A stretch of 64,000 nt of DNA. Origin: Antennarius striatus (taxonomy: Eukaryota > Chordata > Actinopteri > Lophiiformes > Antennariidae). Below the pieces are notes generated by a model. The model ran no database searches and was not told the origin of the DNA. It was given only the letters and a program-made list of their open reading frames with translations. Position numbers and translations under genes: made by a program. The stretch spans positions 6,744,001 through 6,808,000 of the forward strand of contig NC_090780.1 of assembly GCF_040054535.1 (NCBI RefSeq). The letters run 5' to 3'. Below, piece by piece: positions 1 through 12,582 of this stretch (positions are counted from its first letter, which is position 1; the number at the start of each line of letters is the position of its first letter).

Positions 1-189
1 AACACAAAAATAAATACTTCAGGTTTGTTTTTTAGTTTTTTTCTTTCCTTAATTTGTCTTTGGCATCAAACATAGCAAAAATGAGGTAGGCACCTGTAAC
101 TAAGGAATTATTACAGTTTTGGTCTCACTGACTCAAATATAACAAAAGTGAATTTTGTGCTCAGTGCTCACAACTGTATTCAACTTTAC

Positions 190-1075
190 TACACTGACTC
201 TATGCAATCCCAAACTGCACAAGGGTCTTGTTCATAGCCAGGAAAGTTAGCATTTCTACATGTCTTGGAGAAAGGCTTTCTCTCTTTGGAGAGCAGATGT
301 TCCCTGCTGCAGAGAAAATCCGCTCCGATGGTGTCCGTCCCCAGCATGTTCAGTATGGACTCAGTCAGGACGTTTGCTTGCTGAGGTGTGCATGTAGCTG
401 GCTTTGTAACAAAGCCGTCCATTGAAGTAGAACATACTTTTTTAGCACTGAAACATAACGTTAGAAAGCATTAGCGTTACCACTTTTCCTATTCAAACAC
501 ATCACTGTTGTAGCATTAGAGAAAACACATGAAATATGTGTGCTAAGGGCGGCTAATGAATCAAATCGTCATCGCTAATGTTAACGTTTACAGCTATATG
601 AGTAAGTAGTAAGTTAGCCCTCTGTTTACGCTAATATTAGCCGCTAACTACCCAGTGAGCTTACCGAAACGACGGTCCCTCTTCATTGTTTGCACAATCT
701 GCTTCCTTTTCAGGTGCTCGTGCACCGCAGTTGTGCTGCCGTGGAAGGCAACTTCTGTCTTGCAGATATTGCATTGCACACTTTTCTCTTTTGTTTTAGT
801 AAATGCTACCACACTTTTGAGGTCCAGTACTGCTGGGTAGCCATGACACCAGAGCCCCTCTGGTATAACTTCCAGTGACATCACGGCTGGCCCTGATTAC
901 CTCTACTGCGCAGGTGTGTCGAGGACAGAAAGGCAGGCGCGGCCGTGGAGGTGCCGCAGCAGTTTTGACAGAAAAACAAAGATAAAAAAAAAAACAAAAA
1001 CGACGCGTCGACTATTAAATTAGTTGTCAACAATTTTAATAGTAGACATAATCATGACTAGTCGACTAATCGTGG
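190..1075 (-). mobile_element. Decayed, internally deleted hAT transposon
   Basis: Two separated pieces of a hAT transposase are readable on the minus strand. At about 884-660 there is a BED-type zinc finger (C-x2-C ... H-x4-K-R pattern, CNICKTEV ... HEHLKRK). At about 350-220 there is the hAT C-terminal dimerisation motif (SERIFSAAGNI, then SPRHVEMLTFLAMN). The catalytic middle is missing. The right end reads inward from about 1077 as AGGGCTGCCACGATTAGTCG, which resembles a hAT terminal repeat. The matching left end is not visible and may lie outside the window. The two coding pieces are in different frames and no full ORF exists. Confidence 0.7.
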
Positions 1076-1083
1076 CAGCCCTA

Positions 1084-1349
1084 CTAACTATACATGGACT
1101 TCCCAGTTAACACAATTTTAGATTGTCATAACTGTTCTAACAATTTTCATGTTTTTGAGCAGAAAGTCCAAACAGCAAGAACAATGTAGAAAACGGCAAT
1201 GATTTCTGAGTGAAACTAGCTGGCAAGCACAAACAGTCTGTCCAGCTATGGTTTCTGTTTGGAATGGGACAATCAATGTAGTATCCAAAATTCTTCTTGG
1301 GTGTCTGACAAAAACGCTCTTTAAGTAATTACATACAGTTCTGTTCATA
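1084..1349 (-). repeat. Dispersed repeat of unknown family, copy 1
   Basis: The reverse complement of this stretch matches 34355-34682 closely over its whole length. Shared blocks include ATATGAACAGAACTGTA at one end and GTTAACTGGGAAGTC at the other. No coding potential or terminal repeats are visible. It adjoins the hAT end at about 1077. Confidence 0.7.
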
Positions 1350-1409
1350 TGCGAACTGAATATATGACTTCCATATCGGATTAGTCCAGGCCCGGGTTAA
1401 CAATGACCA

Positions 1410-1660
1410 CCATCTGCGCTGTGGAGGAGAAGGAGAAATTCTGATTGGACTTTAATGAAGTGATAAAGAGCATACCTAAAAGTGAGAGAGTTATCATTGG
1501 TGCAGACTTCAATGGACAGGTTGGTGCAGGAAACAGGTGTTGAGGAGGTGATGGGCAGGTTTGGTATCCGGTATCCAGGTGAGGAATGCAGAAGGACAGA
1601 TGGTGGTTGACTTTGCAAAAAAAAAGAAAATGGCTATAGTAAATACTTTTTGTCCTGCTG
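1410..1660 (+). pseudogene. RTE-like LINE endonuclease fragment
   Basis: The translation contains ERVIIGADFNGQVGAGN, the conserved APE-type endonuclease motif (ADFNGxVG) of the RTE-like LINE family that is also present at 43.9 and 61.1 kb. The reading frame is broken after the motif (GNRC then stop), and the reverse transcriptase is absent. It is a dead fragment abutting an L2 tail. Confidence 0.65.
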
Positions 1661-1689
1661 GTCACAAATGCCCACTTCTGCTCTTAGTC

Positions 1690-1925
1690 TAGCTTCAACT
1701 ACTCTTTTCCATAACTTCATTGTTATGGGCCTACTGGTGGTTCCTAGAGTTTACAAAAGTAGGATGGGGACTAGAGCCTTTTCCTATCAAGCCCCTCTAT
1801 TGAGGAACCGCCTCCCTACCTCAGTTCGGGAGGCAGACACCCTCTCACTATTTAAGACTAGACTTAAAACTTTTCTTTTTCACAAATTTTACAATTAAGG
1901 CAACTTGGGCTACTAGGTTTTTTTA
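1690..1925 (+). pseudogene. L2-type LINE C-terminal/3' fragment
   Basis: The plus strand encodes [20 protein letters not shown] followed by [18 protein letters not shown], the C-terminal segment of fish L2 reverse transcriptases. The same block occurs in the longer L2 copy in tubb1 intron 3 (minus strand, 17893-18219). Only the 3' end is present. Confidence 0.75.
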
Positions 1926-1928
1926 TTT

Positions 1929-2060
1929 TTGGAAGTCATAGATTTGATTCGCACGTTTGATTTGGCAAAAGTTTTTACGTCAGATGTCCTTCCTGATACA
2001 ACCCTCTGCCGACTTGGGACCGGCACCATAAGACACTGGCTTTTGCTCTCTTGCGGCTAC

Positions 2061-2062
<2 letters not shown>
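1929..2062. repeat. Degenerate dispersed repeat
   Basis: This short segment (GATTTGGCAAAAGTTTTTACG, then GATGTCCTTCCTGATACAAC and GACTTGGGACCGGCAC) looks like a widespread fish repeat module next to a microsatellite. I recognise the style but cannot name the family. Confidence 0.35.

Positions 2063-2147
<85 letters not shown>
2063..2147. repeat. (AAT)n microsatellite
   Basis: About 28 uninterrupted AAT units. The long poly-Asn/poly-Ile/poly-Tyr reading frames over it are artefacts. Confidence 0.98.
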
Positions 2148-2148
<1 letters not shown>

Positions 2149-2149
2149 G

Positions 2150-2300
2150 CTGTTCTCATGTTTCTCATTTTCATCCCATTTGCCGCCTGATTTATGTGCT
2201 TTTTCTTTCATCTTTCTATCTGCAACAGTATTTGGTGGACGAACAGACGGACAGACAAACACAAACACTGACAATTACAATATATCACCCCTTCGCGGGA
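2150..2300 (+). repeat. Dispersed repeat pair, copy 1
   Basis: Contains TTTGCCGCCTGAT, TTTCATCTTTCTATCTGCAAC, GACGGACAGAC and ACACTGACAATTACAATATATCAC. The reverse complement of 28133-28262 carries the same blocks in the same order. Non-coding and of unknown family. Confidence 0.6.
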
Positions 2301-2439
2301 TTTCATAGTCATAGTCTTAGTCATAGTCATAGTCATACAGTAGTCAACTTTATTGTCAAATGTACCATATATGCACAGCATACAGCACAGATGACAGTCC
2401 TCTCAGACCCACAGGCAGTAAAAAAACCATGAATGAACT

Positions 2440-3950
2440 GCAATAATTGCACAAATTTGAAACGCTCATATCCAAAGTGAAAGGAATATTACGCTTTTAG
2501 TTTGAAAGGAATATTCATGTAGTTCCTATTTCCCCTTGTTGCAGCTTGACGCATCTGGATGGACGCAGGGCTGGATCACATGATTGCCCACAGCGTCATG
2601 AAGCAGAGATATCGAAGGGGAGAGGCGCCCTCTTTGAAGCAAAAGGAATATCAGCCTCTACACCCAAAAGTTACTGATCAATAACAGTGAAAACCTAAAT
2701 AAAACATGAATAAGCCATGAAACTTATCTATAATAGTAAATAAAACGGGAAAAATCCACCAAAGCCTGTTTGATAACAATTATCCAAACGACAGAAGAAA
2801 AGGAAGGCTGCTTGTTCACCACACCTTGTCACTCAAGTTGTTCAATTTGACAACATGTGAACATGAGGGCCTATCAGAGGTGAGACAAAGTCATGTTGTG
2901 AGTCACAACGAGATGCAGGTCAAGTCCAAGGCTTAAACTCCAGTTGGTCAAAATGTAAACAAAGCAAGTCAACATGGGACATGATTTATGCTGTCATTTT
3001 AACTTGCTTTTAAAAATTGAAAAACAAGGTATTTTTTGTGTGTGTTGGTGTTTAATTTGTCTGACAATGTTCAGTTAATCTATTTAACTGAATTTAATAA
3101 AGTCTGATTTTGAGCTGGAATATCAGATTACCAGATATCAGACCAGACTGACAAATTTCATAAGGTCCATCAAAACTTAAAAAAATACCCCTAATTTAGA
3201 TTCATTGTTAGGAATATGTAGCAATAGTGTCTTATAACGTAAATTCTGTCTTTGGGAAGATGCCAGATCATTCCACGTCAAAGATCACTGGTGTTCAGTG
3301 ACGGAAGTATAGATGATAAAAGTTTTATGGTAACTACCGTATACAGGATTAAATTTTTTTTAACCCTAATATGTCATCATGGCCCACCAGAATCTTCCTG
3401 TGATTGACTAAGAATAACTACTGTGTCTTCTCACAGTCAAAGTTGTTTCAGTGAGTTGTTAAAAGTCCACTGTTTATGGTCCTATCTGCCTCACACATGT
3501 AGGATAAGTTGTGCGACGCAGACATTTACATTTTAACATTCTTCATATTTGCCACCTAGTTGCAAAAGAAACATTTTTATATGGCTCGTCATACTACTAG
3601 TGTGGAGAACATACTGACTTCAAATCAGGTTAGAATAGGTGCAACAAGTTTATGAATTTTTATGAATATTATTGCCATGGCCTTCTGATGACCATCAACA
3701 TTTCACCATGATGCAGGCATTTAGGTTATTATTTCACTGTACCATGATCTCATCCACACATTTCAAACACGAGACTCAGTCTGACGACATGGTGTGATGA
3801 TTGTGATGACGCCACCTTGTGGCAACAGGAAATGTGATACGGTATTTCATATTTCTGATGTGCTCCCACAGCCATTCTCCATTCAGTCTGCTCATCCCTA
3901 ATAACTCCAGCAAACTCTGCTGGAGCTTAATGGCTAAATATTAGATCATT
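2440..3950. other. Intergenic, no recognisable gene
   Basis: AT-rich sequence. I see no exon-like ORF, RNA gene or clear transposon ends. Confidence 0.6.
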
Positions 3951-3959
3951 CTTGCATTC

Positions 3960-5195
3960 ATTCTTACATTCTTAAATCTGGCCTGGTTGCTTGGATCCAC
4001 GACTACCTCACTGACAGACCACAGTTAGTCAGGCTAAAGGACGCCACGTCTGATACTGTGGTCAGCTGCATTGGTCCTCCACTGTCTTGTCCCCAATCGT
4101 CTTCTCCCTATACACGGTGGACTTCTGCTACAACTCAGAACTGTGCCACATCCAGAAGTTAGCAGATGACACAGCTATCATGGGATGTATCAGGGACAAT
4201 GAGGTGGAGGACTATAGATGCTTGGTGAAGGACTTTGTTGACTGGTGTCACAGCAACAGCCTGCAGCTCAACACCTCCAAAACTAAAAAGCTGGTTATTG
4301 ACTTCAGGAGGGACAGACCCCAACCTAGACCAGTTCTGATAAGAACGGAGGAGGTGGAGGTTGTGCAGGCCTATAAATATCTTGGGCTGTGGCTGGACAA
4401 CAAGCTGGACTGGATCAGCAACACAAGGCAGCTGTACAAGAAAGCACGGAGCAGGATGTACTTTCTGGGGAGGCTGAGGGCATTCAACTTCTTCAGGAAG
4501 CTCCTGTGGATGTTCCATCAGTCTGTGTTTGTCTGTCACCAGCGTCCTGTCGTAGAGCTGTGGTGTGCTGGGGAGGGAGCGTGACTAAGGCAGCTCTCTC
4601 CAAGCTGGGGAAGCTGATCAAGTGCGCCAGCTCAGTGGTTAGGATGAAGCCCATTGGCAACGGTGGCAGAGAAGAAAACCTTGGACAAACTGCTGGACAT
4701 CATGGATAATGTCAGCCACCCTTTGCACACCGTAGCAAACAACCAGAGAAGCCTGAGCAACCGGAGGTTGAGTCTCCAACATGCAGGACCAACAGACTTA
4801 AGAAGTCCTTCATTACCCAAGTCATTAAACTGCTCAACTCCTCTCTGGGGGAGATGAAGAAGAAGAGAGTCCACACGAGAGCTGAGGGATGACACTAATT
4901 ATGCACCAAAACAATGCAAACACTATAGACATTTCACTCTACCCATGCCTAACTAGGCCTGTTTATTTTTTTATTTCTATGCCTATTTATGATTTTCTAT
5001 TTTTATATTCTTGATGGTTATTTATTACTCTTTCTATTTGGTGTTGGTACTACTTTCTATGTGTTGGTGCTTTCTGTGTGCTTTTTCTGTGTTTTGCGTA
5101 CTCACTGTGCTGTGTGTGACAGAGATGTTAATTTCCCTGACGGAACCTCCTTAAGGGATCAATCAAGTTATACTGTATTCTCTCTCTACATTCTT
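3960..5195 (+). mobile_element. Rex1/Babar-like LINE, 5'-truncated
   Basis: The plus strand encodes the later part of a CR1-group reverse transcriptase: a broken stretch with YLTDRPQLVRL, then TVLSPIVFSLYTVDF, the catalytic segment LADDTAIMG, then LNTSKTKKLVIDFRRDRP and YKYLGLWLDNKLDW, and in another frame GGSVTKAALSKLGKLIKCAS, ending with LDIMDNVSHPLH. The catalytic box reads ADD rather than SDD/YxDD. The 3' end (TTTCCCTGACGG ... GGGATCAATCAAGT) resembles Rex1 tails. At least one frameshift near 4540-4580 and the lost 5' half make it non-functional. Confidence 0.75.
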
Positions 5196-5229
5196 CTTGA
5201 TCATTTTTTATTTGTGCAAATATAACATT

Positions 5230-6175
5230 GATTATATCTCAAAAGTGAAATGAAAAAACACAATATTCTTTGTTTTTTCTTACAGTCACAGTGATTTCCC
5301 ACACAACCTGCTATGTTTTTACCAATGAATGTTGGATTTTCTCAGAACTTCCAAATGACTGTGAACCTACGCTCTCCCTTGACGTTTCCTGGATTCTAGA
5401 GAGAGTGACATCAAATTAATGTAGAATAAGTAGAAACATTTCACCAATCATTAATGCAGTAGTATGATGTCATTAGGTGACATGTGGTGGTGAGAACTAC
5501 TAATACAGAAATAATGTAATTTACAACACTTAGCAGCAGCAAAAAAGAAAAAAATTATCTAATGGGCCAATATTTATTGTGGTAACTGACTACTGGACTG
5601 TTTTTCTGAGCGCTACTATTAGACTGTGTCTGGTCCTCCTATAAGCCCTGTGGCCATATTGACATTAGCTTTGACACACTGATGGAGTTTTGATGTGAAT
5701 TAATTTATTAATGAGTTTTCATATCATGAGTGTCATATTATCTATATGTTAGTGTTTCACCAATTTTCAGGTATTTTATACTGATTGACTCAACCGTGTT
5801 CTTAGAATTTGAAAGGTGTGCTGTATGAGCATTCACCATCACACAGGAAGTACTGTACTTAGAACTCTGCTCTACATGGTTCAACCTTGATCAAACTTCC
5901 TGTGTCGGATGAGAGCGCTGGCCTGAAGACATCCACACCACAGCACGTTAGTGACAGCGCCACATGCTGGCGATAGGAAGTAAATATTTTTAAACATTTA
6001 ATTCACAGGATTGCTTTTTTTTAATAATTTTTGTGCATGTTTTCATTATTTCTCTGTGACCATTCAGATCTGATTGCTCAGATTTAGAAGTTAGAATAAA
6101 GACTGAATTTTGTTTTTCAATTTCACAACTTTAAAAATCATTAATGTGCCTTTTAAAAGTTTGGTTATTATTAAT
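5230..6175. other. Intergenic, no recognisable feature
   Basis: AT-rich DNA without a supported ORF or repeat. Confidence 0.55.
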
Positions 6176-6198
6176 TGTTATGTCCTATGCGTTCACTG

Positions 6199-6323
6199 TG
6201 TAATGAAAGAGGACATGAAGGTAGTTGGTGTGAGAGAAGAGGATGCAGAAGACAGGGTTAGATGGAGGCAACTGATTCGCTGTGGCGACCCCTGAAGGGA
6301 AAAGCCGAAAGCAAAAGAAGAAG
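6199..6323 (+). mobile_element. 125-bp 3' end of RTE-like LINE with target duplication
   Basis: Encodes the last residues of the RTE-like ORF ([20 protein letters not shown] ... RCGDP) followed by the family's GAAGGGAAAAGCCGAAAG tail and AAG repeats. It is flanked by a 19-bp direct repeat with one mismatch: ATGTCCTATGCGTTCACTG at 6180-6198 and ATGTCCTATGTGTTCACTG at 6324-6342. This marks a severely 5'-truncated retrotransposition event. Confidence 0.9.
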
Positions 6324-6619
6324 ATGTCCTATGTGTTCACTGGCATTTTTATCTAACTATCCTAGAATCAAATTGAACATAAAAAACACAAACACAAATA
6401 TTTGATATCAGGGGGGGTTACTTTCCCGCTGTAAATCGAACGTGCCTATTTGCGGATGTGAACCTTGTTTGAGTGTCACGCAAACAAACAGAGAAAACAA
6501 AGAGTTCATTGTTGAGGTTGTTTATGACCAATAGTTGCGATTGATGCAGAGAGGTTGATGTATTACGGATGTGCACTCGACACCTGGGGAAAGACCCTGC
6601 GATTGAAGCGATATCATCT

Positions 6620-7290
6620 GAGATAGACATCCAGATGGAACGAAGAGCCTGAATTGGGGGTGGATGAAGCAGCCGCCATCTACAAAACAAGGGATGTAGT
6701 GTCTACTGTAACTGCACAAACCCAAAAATGATGGCATGTCTTCAAGCGTCAGATGGCGCAGGATAGCAGAGCGATTAGCTGTGGACACTGCCGTGTGCTG
6801 ACACAACCTGTCCCAGGAAAGCAACACTGTAATTTCTGTTTGGATACTATAAATCCACATAACAATAATTTCCTCAATAAACACTCAGTGGCTGCTAAAC
6901 AAATTTTCGGTGTCTCACATGCGAATGAGAGATCATACACATATTGTACTAGCATGCAAACTTCTGGTAACTGCACAACATTGTTTTCAAAGCTTGTTTG
7001 AAAATTCCAGGGCTGTTCTTAAATCCTGGCGGGAGTCTAGTGTATTGCAGCTTGACTCTATGATACCAAATCGCAAAGTATTTTCTGGAATCTGGATGCC
7101 GAGGTAAACAAAAGAAAGCATTTGCCAAGTCCACAGCCTTAAACAATTTGAATTGAGAGTGAGAGTGACGCCAATACCCCATGTGGATCAGGTACAGGTA
7201 GAACTGGAATTAGTGTTTCATCATTAAGGGCTGTCAAATCATGGGCCATTCGATAACTTACTCCATCTGCTTTTTGAACTGGCCTCATTG
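6620..7290 (-). pseudogene. ERV reverse transcriptase remnant
   Basis: Ordered RT motifs are visible: STPMRPVQKADGVSYRMAHD (about 7285-7220), VDLANAFFCLPRHPDS (about 7130-7085), TRLPPGFKNSPGIFKQAL (about 7025-6970), the catalytic region LVQYVYDLSFACET (about 6950-6910), and the thumb/connection motif MPSFLGLCSYSRHYIP. The catalytic box reads YVYD, so one of the two adjacent aspartates is gone. Several in-frame stops and shifts break the frame. Non-functional. Confidence 0.75.
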
Positions 7291-8184
7291 GTGTTGACCA
7301 AGGTGAGTCTTAATCTTCCAGAACACCAGCATCGCACAGTCCACATAGTGTACTCTTTGTCCCTTCGTTTGCTGCTTCTGGTCATGGAAACTGTTTTCTG
7401 CAAACAACTTGTGCGTCAGAAATGTTTAGTACAAGAGCAGGGTTATCTTTACAATGCCCTACATCAAATGGACCTGTAGACCATACCCCTTTGGGGATAA
7501 AATCTCACTTTACCTAGCTATCCTCATGATCTATTAAGTGTCTGCCATGTTCACGTGAAATGAGGTGATGTTGCAGTGTCGCTGTATCAGTCAACCTAAA
7601 ATTTTGTATGATTTAGTTGATGGTGAGAATTGAACTTGTGGGATTAGTGAATACTGCCAATCAGTAAGGCTAACTAAGCGTTTGACCACGCGTCCCGGTT
7701 TCCTTGACTCATGCCCTGAAGACACAGCCAAAGAAATGTGGGGAACTGATGTGCCTCCCATTTCAAACAACGTGTTCTGTTTTGGTGTCAAAATTGTGCG
7801 TGCCACAATGCCTTCAGTTGAAACATAAATGTGTTCGGAACATAACTGCCAACTATCTCCATTCGCGATGTTTGATCTGAACCTATTTTAGTATGTTTCA
7901 TCTTGGTCCCTGTCATAAAACAGTGTGCAATGTAAAGGATCTACGGGAGGTAGGTAGGGTGCACAGGACTAAATCCAAGGCTTCCACATGGCATACACGG
8001 AATGCACGCCAGGGTCAGCGGAGGGTGTCTCAGGTTGAACCTCTGCCCAGTAGATGTCAGCAGTGGGTGAGGTTGGAACTGGTCGCATCAGTCATTGTCC
8101 ATCATGTCCAGCTTCACTGCAAGAAACTTGAGTGTCCCAATAACACAGTGGGCAACGGTTTGGTAAAGGGCAGACGTTGCGGTT

Positions 8185-8262
8185 TCAATGACATGCTGTC
8201 TGATGTTAACATTGACTGTAGAATAGGTGTATACGTGGTTCCAGTGTCTACCAGGCTGCTGA
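8185..8262 (-). pseudogene. ERV protease remnant
   Basis: A minus-strand frame contains SSLVDTGTTYTPI, matching the retropepsin active-site pattern (L-V-D-T/S-G). It lies between the zinc-knuckle remnant and the RT, as expected for gag-pro-pol order. The flap and C-terminal parts are not clear. Confidence 0.55.
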
Positions 8263-8559
8263 CAGTGTTACAGAACACAGTCATAGGAAGCACTGTTTCC
8301 GCTGTTCCATTGCGTCCGCGACTGCCTAGGCATCCCTAGCCTGTCCAGTAGGGGTCCTCATCACCCTGTGGCACCATTTCACCAGTGTAGTATTGACCCT
8401 GCTGCTGTGGTCCAGGTGATCCCCTCGGCCACTGGGTGTTCGGTGTCCATGGATAGATGCCCCTTCTGCCACGTGCTGGAGCAGGTGGCAATCCTCTGCC
8501 TCGAGGTGCTGGTGGGCCATCCCCTTGTGGTGGACCCTGTCTTTGTCGAGTCTGCGTCC

Positions 8560-10470
8560 AGTGGCGAGCCCAATGATTAAAATCGCCACAGATGAAACAT
8601 TCAGGCTGATTACCTGAGTATGAGCCGCTGCCGCAATAGCTTCCACCTCTTCCTCATCCTCCTTGGGCCCCAGACCAGCCGCCACGACCTTGCCACATAA
8701 CACTGCCAGCGGGGTTAGAGTTTTTCTCGACCTTTTTGTAATTTACTTTAGCCCTAGCTTCAGCTAATTGTAATTTAAGTAATTATGTCTGCATGTATTG
8801 TATGTCGGTGTTGTGGTAGGCTTATGTTTTCTGGTAATGTGTTAGATGATGCACAAGGTGATGGCAGAAACACCCTTCTGCCATAATCAAGAAATTTGGA
8901 TCGCCTGTTAATTTGTTCTTCAGTGGAAGTGCCAAACCAATTCGAGAGAGCTGTTTTAAACAGTGTCTCAGTTACCTCATAACTGAGGTATGAGCTGCTG
9001 ACCATTTGGCCAGGCAGTTGTTGTGATACACCAATGGTTCCTCCTTACCATCCCATGGGAATGAGGTAGGAATGTTCCCACGGGGTGGGTGTCAGCACGT
9101 TAAACAAGACTCTAGCGAATGGTCCGAAAGGTTCTCTCTGCTCCCACACCATTCAGACCTGCTGCTGTTCTGACAGCTGAAACGTTCATAGGGGTTAGTG
9201 CCAGTACCTCACAATTTCCGCACATCTCCTACTGCTAATATTGGCCTGACGTTATGGCTAACACGTGTCCAATCCATCAATCCACTCCCTGAGATAGGGG
9301 CGGTAATTTTTTTTTGCCATGCCTTTGGCATCAGTAAATGAAAATGGCTTATATGCTCTCAAATTATCTTGCTATCAAGTGCATCTGACGAACCTGTGCA
9401 CGTGTGTGGCGGGGTGTCTTCTTCCTCCCCTTCATCACAGGGGTGCGCTGCTGACTCAATGTACCATTCATTCACATCTGCAATGTGATTTGTCAATTTA
9501 TACTCATCTGGAACTCCAAGTGAGATGCCAATAGCATCTGTGTAGACTGGACTGTCTTCCAGCATCGTGGTGTATGAGCTCAGGTGTGACGATGTTGTCA
9601 CCTCAGCCTCAGACACATTGTAAATATGTATGGGAGAAATGAGACACACAAGTGCACATCTTCCTGCCCAGTTTGGAACAAGGAGTCATTTGTGTCTTAG
9701 TCTTGTTAATGTGCAGTTGAGCTTGAATGAATTGCAACTGTATTTTTCATAATTCAGTTTCTAAATCAGTAAATTTCTTTTGGTATTTGTCATAGAAGTG
9801 GCAACGTCTCTTTGTCTCCTCTCTTTCCCTACTTGACTTTGCTCTTTTTTCAACATCCTCCACTGTCTTCCTTATCAACTTTCTATCGCTCTCGTGAACT
9901 TCCAACAGGGATTGCTGATATCCCCTCTCTCTCACTTACAACTTCCGCTTCTCTTCCTTGTCTTACTTCTTCTAGTTCCTTTCTCATTCTCTACATCTCA
10001 CGCTCCACTCTCTCTATCTCTTCCCTGTCTTTCCCTCTCTCTTGCTATTATTGCCATTTTTAATTCAAAGAGTTTGACGTGCATCATCTGTTTGTCCGTC
10101 CTTCTTTTATGTGCCACACAGCTTGTTGATTAGCTGGACTACCTGCGACATTTGTGGTTGATGGCTTATTTTGTGTTTGCTTTAACATTTCTCGAACCTG
10201 GGCTAAAGGCCCACTGGTGAAATGTTCCTCCCTACTTTGAGTTGGCATGTTCCTGAATGGAATGTTACACTTGTTTTCAAAATAAAATGCCTCCTTATCT
10301 TTAGTAAAACTATTATCCTTGTTCATGGGTTCTGGCTGCCGCGGGCGGGCCCTATCCTCGCCAGCCAAAACGTTACACACAGGACATGGGGATGCGTTCT
10401 GTTCTTTTCTACACAATTTGAAGGAATCACAATTTTGGATCACACCCCAAGTGAATTTCAAATCATCTTC
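8560..10470 (-). pseudogene. ERV gag remnant
   Basis: The minus strand holds short open pieces at 10461-10084, 9935-9747, 9649-9359 and 8703-8326. Near 8610-8565 a frame reads ECFICGDFNHWARHW, a CCHC zinc-knuckle-like motif (C-x2-C-x4-H) in which the final Cys is replaced by Trp. The piece at 9935-9747 is charged and coiled-coil-like (ESDRKLIRKTVEDVEKRAK). Assignment to gag rests mostly on position between the primer-binding site and the protease. Confidence 0.5.
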
Positions 10471-11709
10471 TATTTTTTACAATTTCACTCTTTTCTCAAA
10501 AGCTGTTTTAAGACTTGAATGAATAAAGAATACCCAAATAATCCGACAGGGAAATTATTTATCTCTGTTAAGTACACATACAGTCATACGGCATATGTTA
10601 CACAAGAATACACAAGAATACACCTATCACAGTTAGACAACACAGCATTCACACTAAACAAACACATACTGAAGGGATATATTGATGGGATAAGGAGGAC
10701 AAGAGACATATAAACACGACTGTACAGACAAATACAACAAAATCTAACAGCATAATTAGAGTGCAGAGATCACAGAAGAGCTCATAGATCCCATTGGATC
10801 TCAAGCTAGACGCCCACACGGTGGGCAGGCACTGGATCTCATAACGCCACATGGTACAAGACACATCATCGTCAATCATGTGACACCCAAGTACCACCCA
10901 GCAGATCTCCCGTTTATCAACTCCCCCACAATCAGTCGCAGTTTGATGACCTTCCTCTCCTCTTTATTCTTATTACATTTATTATTAGTGAACTCATTGT
11001 TCTGGGATCAGAAAACGGTCTCGTCAGACCTTCAATCAGATTTACAGACCATTTGTTCAATCTGTCAATACTTTAATTTGCTTACTTGGTTGGAATTTAG
11101 TTAATCTTTATTTTGGCAAGCTTGGATAACATTTTACCCCAGGTATCTGATTTTAACTCGGTGGCTGCCATTTTGTGAACCATTGTCTCCTCAGCTGTCG
11201 CTGTTCCGAGCAGTCAGCAGTTCTATCGGTTTAACCCTATCTAAACTAGTAATACACTTTTTTTTTCTTAAGCCTTTCAAACATCACACTCTGTCCCTGA
11301 CCATTCACTCCATTCATTTCATACAATCCCCATTCGTCACATTCACAGTCAAATTCACCTTCACATAAAACACAACACAATATCAAAATCTCTTTATCAC
11401 GTTTACCGAATCGCCGTCGGAGGGACTTAAACCTATTATGGTTCTTTACCAAATTGCCATCGAAGGACCTCCAACTTAACCAGAATTTCTATTCTTAATA
11501 ACCTAATCTTATAACATTATCACTCATCTCCCTGAATTTAGTCAGTTCAATTGCAGAAATTTGGTTATAATTACAGGTTTTCTGCTTACCTTTGTTAATT
11601 TTGACCAAGGGGAGATGGAGAACAATGTTTCGGACCGGATTGTCCTAGGTTGTTGTCACTGTTTATGGCCGGTATTGTCATGGGGTTGACAGTCCTTTGT
11701 CTCCCCCTC

Positions 11710-11727
11710 TCACCACTTTGGGCGCCA
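11710..11727 (-). other. ERV primer-binding site
   Basis: The minus strand reads TGGCGCCCAAAGTGGTGA five bases after the LTR end (CTTCA|GTGTT). It resembles the 3' end complement of lysine tRNAs with a few mismatches. Confidence 0.6.
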
Positions 11728-12178
11728 AACACTGAAGCAGAGTAGTCTTAAAACTTTGTTATTCTGTGGGTTCTTGTTATTGAGGTAAAGTAGGAGACTT
11801 AACTGATCGTCGTAAGTTTAAAAAGTTTATTCATGACAACAAGTCTAATACAGATATCCTAGCTTTTCTCAGTGTCCCTGAATGCCTGCAGTAAACGGGC
11901 CTTGCGACAGCTGAGAGAGCAGTATCTCTTTCTGCCAGGTGTTTTTTATGAAATTCAGACAAGGAATTTGCATGAGATGATATGATGTCTTCTCGTCCAA
12001 ATAGATCCGACGAGTGTTCAGGTGCCCCTCCTTGTCAGTGGGACTTGGAATGTGGTTTCCCGTTCCGATTGGAATGTGGTTTCCGGTTCTAGTTGGAATG
12101 TGGTCTCTGGTTGCGGTTAATCCTGTGAATAAAGAACTGAGACCGCCACCTATGTCTTATCAATGGAATTGTTATTGT

Positions 12179-12182
<4 letters not shown>

Positions 12183-12232
<50 letters not shown>

Positions 12233-12284
12233 ATGCGTGCGTGCGTGCATGCGTGCGTGTGTGTGTCTGTATGTGTGTGTGTCT
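12183..12284. repeat. (GT)n with GCATGCGTGC variant tract
   Basis: A pure GT run to about 12228 is followed by imperfect GCGT/GCAT repeats. It lies inside LTR copy A. Confidence 0.95.
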
Positions 12285-12321
12285 CAGATTAGAGAGAACT
12301 GAGACCGCTGTCTATGTCCCA

Positions 12322-12440
<119 letters not shown>

Positions 12441-12582
12441 ATGTGTCAAATTAGATGAGTTCAAGTGTATGAAAATTTACTGAGACAGGGTGATGGCAAA
12501 ATCCTGAGTGTGTGATTAAAATTGAATGCTGTGAAGCTAGCAAAATAGAAAATAACATGTATATAATGTTTAAATCTCCTCA

